Below, in pieces: positions 22,641 through 32,938 of a stretch of DNA of 64,000 nt. Both the position numbers and the translations under genes were made by a program. A model generated the notes under the pieces. The model was not told the DNA's origin, ran no database searches, and worked only from the letters and a program-made list of their open reading frames with translations. Every line of letters begins with the position of its first letter. Positions within the stretch are counted from its first letter, which is position 1. The stretch is from Anniella stebbinsi (lineage: Eukaryota; Chordata; Lepidosauria; Squamata; Anniellidae), in NCBI GenBank assembly GCA_029215795.1, contig JARDYH010000002.1, forward strand, positions 364,896,973 to 364,960,972, in the 5' to 3' direction.

Positions 22641-22995
22641 ACCTGGTGCTCTTTTGTTCTCAGAAGTGAAGCGGTGGCCGAGAGCGAGCGGGGGTTTGAT
22701 CGGGAGCCAAGGAGGGCCGTGGCGGCTGCCGCTGAGTCAAATTCCACGGCGGCTTGGCTGCCCCTTCTAATTGTCCCCTTGTCAGGAGGCGTACGCCTCT
22801 GAGAGAATTATCTGATGGCTCCCCGAGGGCTTGTGAGCGCCTCAGACGCTGACCTCTGGGTGTGAGCGGCTCCTCCGACCCTTCCCGGCCTGGGGCTCAG
22901 CCTCCAGCCCCAGAGTGCGGCGGAGTCTCTTCGCTCACCTCCTGTCACCTGGAGTCTTGCTGCACCTGTCTGGGGAGAGGGAGCTCTGGGGGGCA
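22640..22995. promoter_or_regulatory. CpG-rich unique segment, possible regulatory element
   Basis: This GC-rich stretch has clustered CpG dinucleotides (for example GTGGCCGAGAGCGAGCG, GGCCGTGGCGGCTGCCGC, GAGGCGTACGCCTC) and matches no transposon repeated in the window. It contains one perfect AP-1-like TGAGTCA at 22733-22739. It lies about 3 kb upstream of exon 4 in the intron downstream of the deltaN promoter. A regulatory role is inferred from composition and position only; no exon is evident. Confidence 0.3.
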
Positions 22996-22999
22996 AAGG

Positions 23000-24000
23000 G
23001 TGAGAGGATCACAGGAGCAGCAGGGAAAGAAAGGCAGCCCAGCAGCTGCTCATGTCAAGGCGAGGATTAATCGTTATTTAAATAGCAAGCGGGGAGGTGG
23101 AGTGAGGCTGTGGAATGTGGCGGGATCGGTGCGGTGGCATGGCTGTTCCATCGTTACCATTGAGACAGATGGTTTCTGGCTTGCTTGGAATGACAAGGCT
23201 GCCGTATTTACAATTTGCTTTCCTCTTTACTATTATTTAAGATGCTTAATCTGCTCTATCAAACACCACTTGTCAGAAACAGGCACGAGAAATGTGGAAG
23301 GCCGCTTAGCCTACGCTCAGATTTTAGGAGTCAGACGGCGAAACGGTTCTAAAACAGAAATGCTGCTAAAGCAAACCGGTGCTGTAGGCCTGGCGGTCAA
23401 ATCAAGGATGTGTTAAATCCCCATGGGAAGTTTGCAAATGCCCTTGGGGGTGCTGCACCCCCAGGTTTCATGCTGTGAATCCTGCTGTTGGTGACCACTC
23501 GGTGCCATATCTTTGCCCCAGAACGTTTTCACGTAGGTCTTTGAGAGCTTTTTGAAGGGGAGCGCTCCTATTTTAAGGATTCATTAACAAAACATAAAAC
23601 CAGCTAGATTTTGGCAAACCGCTTGCAGCCCAAATAAAGTCACGTCCTTCCCCTCACCCCCACTTTTTTGGGGGGAGGGGGCTTTGGCTTCTCCCTCATT
23701 TTCTCCTTCATCAACACTGCGGCTGCCAATGACCTCTTCAAGTCAAGGGCTACTGATGGTGTTGCCTGTGGAGGATCCTCAAGTGAGCCATTTGCATGCC
23801 AGGCTTCCCACTTGGGGTCAAATTTTAGACTTCAAGCTGTTCCCCGGTTCTGATTGAGCTGAGACCCCCTAGGAGTGAGGCGCTGGAACCTGTGACAGGG
23901 ATTGAAGTGAACACCCTAACACTCAGACATACTGCTTTCTGTTTCCAGAACCGCATTCTTCCCATCGGCCCCTTTGATTACTTGCAAGCTCTATCTGATG
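23000..24000. other. Intronic sequence, no gene seen
   Basis: The long open frame across 22862-23416 has no recognisable domain and no splice-signal support; it is best read as chance in CpG-rich DNA. No defined repeat is seen. Confidence 0.4.
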
Positions 24001-24004
24001 TCCA

Positions 24005-24170
24005 TCCCTACACCTCCTGCATTGCATGCAGAAGGTCTCCAGTTCATTCCCTGGTAGCATCTCCAGCTAAAAGAACTGAGGGTCAAGAGAAGAAAAGACC
24101 CTGCCTGCCTGGGATCCTAGAGAGTTCCTTCTGATCTGGGATACAGCAGCTTAGTATGTTCAGATGTTTC
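24005..24170 (+). mobile_element. tRNA-derived SINE, partial head
   Basis: GCATGCAGAAGGTCTCCAGT, a degenerate B box (AGTTCATTCCCTGG), CATCTCCAGCTAAAAGAAC and GCCTGGGATCCTAGAGAG match the same SINE type as 52044-52220. The first part of the tRNA-like head is lost. Confidence 0.65.
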
Positions 24171-24273
24171 TGTCGTGGGAAATCACATTAATTCGTACGT
24201 TAGGGAAAGGAGCAAGCAAGATGGGCCTCAAAGGAAAGCTAACCAGTGCTGTGACGGTGGAGAAGCTCTAGAG

Positions 24274-24398
24274 CAGCCTTCCCCAACCTTGTGTCCTCCA
24301 GATGTTTTGGACTTTCCATCAGCCCCAACAGCATGGCCAATGGTCTGGAATGCTGGGAGGTGTAGTTCAAAATATTTGGAGGGCACTGAGATGGGTAA
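24274..24398. mobile_element. Palindromic MITE
   Basis: The left arm CAGCCTTCCCCAACCTTGTG mirrors a degraded right arm ending near GAGGGCACTGAGATGGG. Inside, TTTTGGACTTTCCATCAGCC mirrors TGGGAGGTGTAGTTCAAAAT. Confidence 0.7.
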
Positions 24399-24584
24399 GG
24401 CAGCTGTAGATGGTCAAGGAAACGGCATGGCTTGCCATGGGACTGCCAGGAAAACTGGGCTGTGTGGCTGGTACAAAGGTGCCCCTCAGAGCGGGAATGG
24501 CTTCGTTTGGAGATGAACATGCCCAGATACTGGGTTGCATGCTGTATGTCAGTGTGGTCGTTTTCTCTCAATGCAGTTCACTTT

Positions 24585-25010
24585 CTTTTCCATCTTATTC
24601 CCTGTTCCTTGCTCTGAATTAGCTTTATGCCTTATTGATGCTTTCTTTTTTATTTTGTTCCCTGTTCCTTGCTCTGATTGGCTTTATGACTTATTGATGC
24701 TTTCTTTTCCATCTTGTTCCCTGTCCCTTGCTTCGAATTGGCTTTATGACTTATTAATGCTGTCTTTTCCATCTTGTTCCCTGTCCCTTGCTTCAAATTG
24801 GCTATACTGTGTGACTTAATAATGCTGTCTTTTCCATCTTGTTACCTGTCCCTTGCTCCGAATTGGCTTTATGACTTATTAATGCTGTCTTTACCATCTT
24901 GTTCCCTGTCCCTTGCTTCGAATTGGCTTTACTGTATGACTTATTAATGCTGTCTTTTCCATCTTGTTACCTGTCCCTTGCTCCGAATTGGCTTTATGAC
25001 TTATTGACCG
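24585..25010. repeat. 60/65-bp minisatellite, about 7 copies, with a higher-order unit
   Basis: The units contain CATCTTGTTCCCTGTCCCTT and GAATTGGCTTTATGACTTAT. CATCTT-equivalent positions fall at 24591, 24651, 24710, 24770, 24835, 24895 and 24960, giving spacings of 60, 59, 60, 65, 60 and 65. The 65-bp units carry an ACTGT insertion before TGAC and are each followed by a unit with GTTACC and CTCCGAATTGG, so the last four units form a duplicated dimer of about 125 bp. Confidence 0.92.
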
Positions 25011-25287
25011 CTATAGTATTTTTCAGTATTTCAAAAGGCTTTGGAGTTGTAACTGAAATGACATTGACAGAGCAGCAAATCTGAATTTGCTGGTAACTCT
25101 TCAAATTTCCTGCATTGTTGCAGGGTGTTGCATGGTGGGTGGCATTCTAGTTCCCCAATTCATCCAAGCCAGAGAGCTATGGTTACCAGCCTTGGAATAA
25201 GCCAGGATGCTGAATCAAATTCAAACTGTGGTTTAGGATCCTGATATTTTATGAAGCAGTTCATCATAGTTCGCCATTTTAGATGAA

Positions 25288-25455
25288 ACATAGGAAGCTG
25301 TCCTCTGCTGAGTCAGACCCTTGGTCCATCTAGCCTTGTATTGTCGACACTGACTGGCAGCAATGGTTCTCCAAGGCTTCAGGAAGGATTCCTTTCCAGA
25401 TGCCAGGGCTTGAACGTGGGACCTTCTACAGGCGCCACAGCTTCCCCCACAAAAT
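25288..25455 (-). mobile_element. tRNA-derived SINE, minus strand
   Basis: On the + strand it reads TAGGAAGCTGTCCTCTGCTG, GAGTCAGACCCTTGGTCCAT and CAGGGCTTGAACGTGGGACC, the reverse complement of the SINE tail, body and B box. Confidence 0.75.
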
Positions 25456-25629
25456 GGGGTCAATTAGCAACTTCCTGGGTTGGTTGGTTGCATCACAAAA
25501 GGGCAGCATCTGCAGCCAGAGAGTTCACTAGATCTCAGCTTTAAAAGTTTGATCCCTTTGTCTTGTAAAATTGCAAGAGATGAGGGATGAATGTGCGAGT
25601 AGCGAGGAATTTGTGCTTTTCTTTGGTTT

Positions 25630-25815
25630 GTTTAGTATATTGTTACTCCACCTTTCTGACATCATGGCACTCCAGGCAGCATACGCTTGGGTGATGGTGG
25701 GGTTGCTCCCTCACAGTCTCCCATCCTGACTCTGACCAGATGCAAACCTGCTTAGCTTCAGCAAGGCAGTGGCATCACGAGCCTCAGACCACGGCCTGGG
25801 AGGTTACCATTCTTC
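25630..25815 (-). mobile_element. 5S rRNA-derived SINE (5S-Sauria-like), minus strand
   Basis: On the minus strand GAAGCTAAGCAGGTTTGCAT, CTGGTCAGAGTCAGGATGGG and AGACT align with the internal promoter part of 5S rRNA (GAAGCTAAGCAGGGTCGGGC ... GGATGGGAGACC). The tail contains ATGATGTCAGAAAGGTGGAG, like the Sauria SINE tail. It is a retroposon, not a functional 5S gene: the 5' third of 5S is missing or diverged and several conserved bases differ. It ends about 200 bp before exon 4. Confidence 0.65.
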
Positions 25816-26018
25816 AAGCTGGAACGGAACGTATGGCACAGGGTGGGACTCTATGGCTGCTCTTTTGTGCCCGGGATGTCCTTCTTGTGATGGTGGTGGA
25901 CTTGAATGGGTGACGTCTGCTTGATGTCAGAAGATATCTTGAACTCCCCTTCAGTAGAAGGGAGTGCAGCATGTTCCACCCTATTGATGTGTTCCCTTTC
26001 TCGCTTTTCTCGTTTTAG

Positions 26019-26387
<369 letters not shown>

Positions 26388-26748
26388 TAAAAAGGCACAG
26401 CTGTCTATCATCCCCAGTCATGCTTTCTGATGCATTGGTAGCTAGGGTTAATGGAATGTCTGATGTGGTTGCAGACCATTCAGGCACCATTCAAGGGTTA
26501 AGAGTTCTAATATCAAACCTGCTTTATTTGATAGGGTGCTTCCAGGTGAAGCCCAGCCTCTGCCATAGAATTTTTCAGTGGGGGGTGGGCTTTCAACCCC
26601 CTCCCCCCAGTCCTCTCTCTGCTTCTCCCGCCATTTTTCTTTTCTCAAAAACAGTCTGTTGAGTCTGAAGACGGGATAGTCGCCCAATGCCCTCTTACTG
26701 TAGTGCCATGAGCCCTCCATCTAGAAGCAGCCATAAACACTTAAACCC

Positions 26749-27085
26749 CCTCTACAAGAATTCGGTTTGACGCCTGGTTCTCTGATTATGCGCATCTTCT
26801 CAGAAGCACTTTATGGTAAATGACTGTATGCGGGAGGTAATTGAGCACACAACTGGTGGCCTTGCCGGTTGTTTGAGTAGTTAATGCGGAGAATCGCTTG
26901 TTTACATAGTCGAAATGCGCTTTAACGGCCACAGCAAAATAAAACTCGCTATTTAACCCGCATTCGATAATGCGCATAATCGGATAGATAACGCGCCTCA
27001 ACTCCCGATTTGCGCTCCGCTCATGTAGAGGTAAAATTTTTATTGAGACTTGAAGGAACTTTAAACCTCTCATGTAGAGACAGCC
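26749..27085. mobile_element. Possible non-autonomous DNA element rich in GCGC and CpG
   Basis: CCTCTACAAGAATTCGGT at the left is partly mirrored by CCGCTCATGTAGAGG near 27010-27030, and CTCATGTAGAGAC recurs at 27069-27081. The interior is AT-rich but studded with ATGCGCAT, GCGCATAATCGGAT and TAACGCGCC motifs unlike the surrounding intron. No target duplication is certain, so the assignment is tentative. Confidence 0.4.
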
Positions 27086-27089
27086 AGAG

Positions 27090-27810
27090 TCGCTGCCTTA
27101 AGGGAAACAAGGACTGGAGAGGTGTGTGTGGAAATAGATACAGATGCGATGGGTTGTCTCCTTTGGGCAGGCCAGGGGAATTTGCGACGCTCTTCTTGTT
27201 TCCTGGTTCCCTCCCCTCCTTTTCTTTTGAAAGAGCATCCTTGCCATCTCAGAGCCAGCTCAGGTGACTCTTCGGTTACGTGACCGGCAGCTTCCTGCTT
27301 CCCCTGGATTCAGACCGTGAATGTTGCAAAAGAGTTGTTTAAATCATTCCCCATAAGGGCCAACTGAAGTTCTGCAGCCCACTGCTCAGATCGGCTTGCG
27401 GTGGCATCCAAACTGCAACTGACGGCTGAGCGCCGGGTAGGATCTGAGCGGGCCAGTGAGGGCCCCAGCAGCTGAAATCCCATGTCATTGTCTGAATTAA
27501 CCATTTATATGGAAGATATTGGGGAGCAGTGGCGTAGGGGAGTTGAGGCCACACCCTTTTTAAAAAAATCAGCGGGGTATTATCAGCCACATACCCCCCA
27601 GTCTTCCCTGTTCTCTCTGAGCTTAGTTGCAATCCTCACAGTAGATGGGGAAAAGTCATCTTCCCAGCAATAATCTGTAATTGTGAGCTCTCCCTGTTGA
27701 AATGCAAAATATTTGTGGGTGGCTTGGTCTTAAGATCCATTAGGGTTAGAAAAGACCCGCTCTTGATGGAGATGAAAACTTCTAGAACTGGTTTGTGGAT
27801 ATGGATTGAC
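27090..27810. other. Intronic sequence, no gene seen
   Basis: No recognised exon or repeat. Confidence 0.4.
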
Positions 27811-27811
27811 A

Positions 27812-28015
27812 GAACTTCCTGACTGTTAGAGTGGTACGACCATGGAACCCATGACCTAGGGAGGTCATGGGCTCTCCCACATTAGAGGCATTCAAGAGGC
27901 AGCTGGACAACCATCTGTCAGGGATGCTTTAAGGTGGATTCCTGCATTGAGCCGGGGGTTGGACTCGATGGCCTTATAGGCCCCTTTCAACTCTACTATT
28001 CTATGATTCTATGAA
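27812..28015 (+). mobile_element. CR1 LINE 3' end
   Basis: AGAACTTCCTGACTGTTAGA, CAGCTGGACAACCATCTGTC, GGGTTGGACTCGATGGCC and the ending TATTCTATGATTCTATGA are the CR1 3' UTR and its short terminal repeat. It is truncated to about 200 bp. Confidence 0.88.
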
Positions 28016-30130
28016 CTGTCTGGATTTTGGACTCTTTGGGAGGAGCATGGACATGGGATCTGTCACAATGGGCGCCTGCACATTGACCACTCCACCCCTG
28101 ATGGAGGAGGCCTTGTGTCTTGCCCTTAACCTGTGGAGGGTCGATTCACAGCGCCAGTTGGGCACTATATTGAATGGCCGTCTTAGTCACCTTTTTGCAG
28201 TCAGCCTTGGTTCTCTGGGGTTGTCTTATTTGGCCCAAAGTCAAAAGGTATTAAGATCTCATCATTGGACTGCTTAAGTAGGCTGCTCTTTCTTTTGTCT
28301 TCCCCTCTTGATGCGACTTCAGGGCTCTTTGATGAATACCTGTCATCCGCCTTTCTCCCTAATGACAGTTTAGGAACCAACCCAACTGGAAGGGCCTCTT
28401 AGGTTACAACGACCTGTTAAAAGTTTAATTGTGTGATGCCCCGCCCGTACTAAGAGTCCCAAAATTCGAAAGTGCTCTCTTCGAACTTTCACTGGTTGTT
28501 CCCAAAGCCTTTGATGATGGAGACAAATGGTTTGCCTTTGGTGCAACCTTTTTGTCCTGGGTTCTTTTCCCCTCCGAGGGACTTAGCAGTGCTTAGTCTC
28601 TTTGGCTTCCTGGGAACTGGAATGTCCCTTGGCTGTCGGATCACTCTGTTCTTGGCAAGTGCCATACAGCCAAGGGGAAATTGATCTTGGGAGATCACTG
28701 AGTCATGATATGTTTAGCTCCCAGGACTGTAAAGGAGGAGACTGCAAATAATTGCTAGCTGTTACCAAGGGAGGGAGGGGGAAAGGTGCAGGCTTCAGAC
28801 GCAAGGAGGAGGATCAGCTCACTCTGTTCTTGGTTCCTTTTCTGGGCATATGATGTCAAAATGAAAGAGGTGGGGCTGCAAATCTGAATTTGTGAGAATA
28901 CTTTTTTTTAAGCACGCATGCTACTAGTCCTCATGGGTCTGCAGTTGTGCCTTATGGCGCTTGCTGGAAGGGGACAGGGGTATTGCTATTTTCTAACCTA
29001 TTTCTTTCCAAACAAAGCACAAGGGGACCAGTCGCCTCTCTGAACACAATGGCAGGAATTTTTACCTTTTTGCTATTTTTTCTTTTACTATCCTGTGTAA
29101 CACCTGATGGAGACCTTGTTGGCAGAAATCTTTAAGGCCCTTAAAAACGAAAGGAATCGAAACAGACATTATGCAGAAATAATCTAGTCCACCTCCCTAT
29201 GCAAGGCGGGGCAATTTCCCACCTTCACTTTCCAGTTCAACTTTCTGCACTTCCAATCACAGTGTAAGAGAAAGCGCAAGACAGCAGATACAGAAAGTAG
29301 ACGGCATAACAAATAGCTCTGCGCTTAGCAGTGCAGCAGTATCTATCGGATTTGATTTGCAATATGGATTTGTTCTGCTAGTGTAGACAACATATCCCAA
29401 ACTTTCTAAAGGTTGATGGTATCCAATACTACTCCAGGTGAAGAGAGGGTTAAAATGGGAGCCGAACGGGTATCATAACATGATGTGGAATGTGTATTTG
29501 AATGCAGATATGTTTCAGCACTGGATTGCCCTCGATGGGAGACGGATGCTGACTTGAACCAGGTTCATGTGCTGGTGCCAGCTCACCACTGCAATGCCCA
29601 TCAGTTTGCTCACCTGCTTTTTCAGAGAAAAAGCTACCCAAGAATCCCCAATGCACGCTGATGATGTTTGGAAAGGAAGAATGTTCGAGGCGGCCTGTCT
29701 ATCTCGGATTGCTCGGGGAGCAGAAGAGAAAACTCTGTGAAAATGATGCTGTGCGCGTTCCACTCATCCTTACTCTAAGCTGTGGAAAATTGACCGAGAG
29801 CGATGGTGGGGTTTGTGTGCCTTTTTAATATACATGCAACTGAGAGAATTTTGGGAATTTGCAGGGGTAAGAATAGCCACGCACCTGCTGAAATTCTCTC
29901 CTCTGCACAACAACGAAAGGCCCAGGAGCCTCTCCTCTTTTCCCTAAGTTGGCTTGAATGGTTTGGCATTCTGTACACAAACCTCATGCTCTTTGCGCCC
30001 CTCGCACACTCTGCAGGCTTTTGTTTAAATCAGTTACTTTTGCTTTCGTGGAGACCAGTTTGCCATTACATCTGAACCAGCAAGCGGATCCCTCCAAACC
30101 TGAGTTCGAAGCCACATTTTGATCCTGGTT
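28016..30130. other. Intronic sequence, no gene seen
   Basis: No exon, RNA gene or defined transposon recognised in these 2.1 kb. Confidence 0.45.
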
Positions 30131-30139
30131 GGCAATCTA

Positions 30140-30335
30140 GATTGGCAGGCTTATGCAGTGAGCCTGTGTGTACCAGTTGCTGGGGAACATGGGCAGGAGA
30201 GTGCTGTTGCACTCGTGTCCTGCTTGTAGTTTCCTTGTCAACAGCTGGTTGGCCACTATGTGAACAGAGTGCTTGACTAAATGGACCCTGGGTCTGATCC
30301 AGCCTGGCTCTTCTGATGTTCTTAGGCTAAGCATA
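30140..30335 (+). mobile_element. CR1 3' UTR fragment, plus strand
   Basis: TACCAGTTGCTGGGGAACAT, AGAGTGCTGTTGCACTCGTG, TGGTTGGCCACTATGTGAAC and GGGTCTGATCCAGCCTGGCT are the reverse complement of the elements at 6705 and 14945. It ends with the usual CTTCTGATGTTCTTAG. Confidence 0.85.
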
Positions 30336-30481
30336 CTTTGCTAGTTTGTCAGATGTGAAGGCGAACTGTCTGAGAAAACATAACTGTTTTGAGACGGAAC
30401 GTGGGAGAGGAGAGGGAGGAAGGGAGTGTGTGAGTTCGAGACTCTTTTATGTAACGCCAATGTGCGGCTGAACCTGTAAAC

Positions 30482-30626
30482 CAGGAGTGCACAACCTTTT
30501 CGCCCCGAGGGCCGCGTGCAGCATTGGGTGATGGGCCGTGGACCACACATGCGAACACAGTGTAAGCTGCACATTACTGGCAGTGGCTTGAGGTCTTAGG
30601 CGCCGCCTTTGGGCTGTGCACCCCTG
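30482..30626. mobile_element. Short hAT element (145 bp) with 8-bp target duplication
   Basis: The ends CAGGAGTGCACAACC and GGCTGTGCACCCCTG are inverted. The flanks CTGTAAAC (30474-30481) and CTGTCAAC (30627-30634) match at 7 of 8 bases. The interior GGGCCGCGTGCAGCATTGGG has no coding frame. Ends of CAGGGGTGCAC type with an 8-bp duplication are typical of hAT elements. Confidence 0.82.
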
Positions 30627-30639
30627 CTGTCAACCAAAC

Positions 30640-31610
30640 CCACGTGCCTTCTCTCAAAGAGCGGAAAGGAGATCTTGAACAACTAGGGGGGTGGGGGAAG
30701 AAATGGTGGAGAGGATGCCGCTATTGGAGAGCAGTGTTCCAGGCAAACAATGAAAATTGGCCTAAAGAAAAAACGCAGTCCGAAAAAGAAAAAAAACAAA
30801 GAATTGGGCCTTGTCCTCTGAGCCGTGAATAGAGAAGGTTGTGTCTATCGCAACACTTTTTGTGTGAAGTCCCTTCCAATTCGAAGCGAGGCTGTAATCT
30901 GCTCCAAACAGGGTGTCGTCATTTTATTGTGGGATCCTTGGGCTTGCCGGATTCCCATATGCCAGGAGTTGGCATAACCGCCTCCCTCTTTCGACTTCCT
31001 TCTTCCCTCCCAAAGCGGAAGAAGACACGGCATTTCAAAAGTGCTCCACCTAGGCCTGATTTTTCCCACAACAGGAAAGACTCGTGTGTAGTAGGCCTTC
31101 TCTCTCTCCCCTTCCACCCACTTGAATGGCACAGATGTTTCCCGTGAACGGGATTTGGCAATCGCCTCTTGCCGGCAGAACCAGTTGCAAGGAAAAGTAC
31201 AGGAATAAATGAAAAGGCACCCTCCCCGCAAAGCAGGGCTATGCTTTTCCTTGGGATATCAACCTTTCACTCATCCATTCTCTCTCCGCCCATTCCATGG
31301 TTTGCTTATACAGTGTCAGAAGGCGAGTGTTAAAAGCTGAGCCGCAACGTCTTACATGAGAACTTCTGGGACGTATTTGCAGTTTTTGGAGCGGTGAAAG
31401 TCATTGCTGCTCCCGTTTCCCTTCCCCAAACATACCCGGAAGCAACGCAGGGTGAGAACTGAATTTCACTCCCAGAGGCTTCTGGGAAGAAATACTGGCA
31501 GCTCCCATTTTTGGAAAGGAAATTGATGGAGCCTCTTTGGAGCAATGGGTATCAACACTGAGTTTGTTCCTTCACACATTTTGCTCCTTCTGCCCCTCCC
31601 CCCCGATATC
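30640..31610. other. Intronic sequence, no gene seen
   Basis: No exon or defined transposon recognised. Confidence 0.4.
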
Positions 31611-31614
31611 AGCT

Positions 31615-32275
31615 TCAGCTGATACTCCAGCTGCGCCCCGTCCTAGAGTTGGAAGACCTAAAGACGGTAGTGCACGCGCTGGTAACTTCGAGGCTTGACT
31701 TCTGCAATGTGCTGCACATAGGGCTACCTCTGTGCATAGTCTGGAAACTTCAATTAGTTCAAAATATGGCAGCCAGGTTGGTCACCGGTACACCTAGGGG
31801 TGACCATATTACGCCAGCTTTAAAATCACGTCACTGGCTCCCAATTAGTTTAGTCATTACCTTTAAAGTCCTACATGGTTTGGGTCCAGGTTACCTGCGG
31901 GATCGCCTTTTCCCATACAATCCGCCCCGTACGCTCAGGTCCTCTGGGAAGAATTTACTACAGTTGGCCAAGACTAGGCTGACAACCGTGACCCAGAGGA
32001 CTTTCTCTTCTGCCGCTCCCAGACTGTGGATTGGCCTGCTGGGAGAGATCCGCCAACTAGTCTTCTGGAATTTAAGAAAGCCATAAAGACTGGCAGGTCT
32101 ACCCAGTTGAATTTTAAGATGTATTTTAATAATGTATTAGTTTTATATGTTTTGATAATTCATTAGTGTTATACGTTTTTAAGCAGTTCTATGTATTTTA
32201 TGCTGTTTTGTATTTAATGTCGTTCCCTGGCTCAATCCAGGGGGAGAGGTGGGTAAGAAATACATGTTTTATTAT
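31615..32275 (+). mobile_element. L2-like LINE, 5'-truncated, C-terminal ORF2 and 3' UTR
   Basis: The frame at 31649-32086 holds the L2-clade C-terminal string: TSRLDFCNVLHIGLPL, then QNMAARLVTGTPRGDHITPA, then HGLGPGYLRDRLFPY. Compared with the copy at 40826-41812 it has lost part of the region after WLPIS (FRAKYKVL missing) and has a changed C-terminus. It ends in a TTATTATTATT tail. It is not functional. Confidence 0.88.
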
Positions 32276-32772
32276 TATTTTTATTATTATTGGCTGAAAT
32301 AAATCCTTTGTCTTTTGCAAAAGTGTAGTGAATTGGGGGGGAGATTTTTGTTCAGCCACTAGAAGACATCCTCTCTACCACCACCACGTTTTCTGCATGA
32401 ATCACTGATCTGGGTGTACCTCCAGATTGGTGTGACTAGACACTCTTCCCAAAGTCATGTAGCTCTGCTAAGCATTGCGAGCAGGAGTAGCGTGCAGGAA
32501 GGTTGTAGCGTAGAAATGGCCCTCGTCAGTACCGGGGGTTAGTGGGAAATGGAGTAAAATAGTGGATAATGTATGTGTTGTTGTAACTAGTTACTGGAAT
32601 TGATAATTGATTTAGCACCAGTGAGTTGGACTCAGGTTTGTTTCCTCCTTCCTAGGAAGCAAGGAGCCCTTTGGATTAACCCAGCATGTGATGACTGCTC
32701 AGGAGCAATAGGGTTGTCCCTGACACAGAAAATTTACAAGCTACTGCATTTACATCTCTGCCACATAGTTTT

Positions 32773-32889
32773 CAGCAGGGGTGGGCAGAACATCAATCTC
32801 CAGATGTTCTAGACTTCAGCAGCATTCTTGACTAGTGCCCATACTGGCAGAGCTTCTGGGAATTGAAGCCCAAACGCCTGGAGAGTTAC
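32773..32889. mobile_element. Degraded palindromic MITE
   Basis: CAGCAGGGGTGGGCAGAAC and the internal CTCCAGATGTTCTAGACTTC mirror CTGGGAATTGAAGCCCAAAC and GCCTGGAGAG, the same family layout as the other palindromic copies. Confidence 0.55.
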
Positions 32890-32938
32890 CTTCTATTCAC
32901 GCTGGCTTCCAGCCTCCATCCATACATGTAGCTTTTTC

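Larger units (their letters stand above)
140..26018 (+). other. TP63: TP63 intron between deltaN exon and exon 4
   Basis: This is a GT...AG intron of 25,879 bp. It begins GTAAGG and ends in a pyrimidine-rich tract followed by TTTTAG at 26013-26018. It contains no other exon I can recognise. Its content is a mix of apparently single-copy sequence and truncated retroelements, listed separately. Regulatory elements for deltaNp63 could lie in the unique segments, but conservation cannot be judged from one sequence. Confidence 0.9.

Noticed and set aside
22862..23416. A 184-residue plus-strand frame in CpG-rich DNA
   Set aside because: No recognisable domain and no start or splice context; long frames are expected in GC-rich sequence.
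11080..24525. p53/p63 half-sites such as GAACATGTCC (about 11082) and GAACATGCCC (about 24513)
   Set aside because: A ten-base half-site of this degeneracy is expected around fifteen times by chance in 64 kb; I saw no convincing full site with two adjacent half-sites.
25700..25800. A 5S rRNA gene
   Set aside because: Only the central and 3' part resembles 5S, with many changes and a SINE-type tail, so it is a retroposon.
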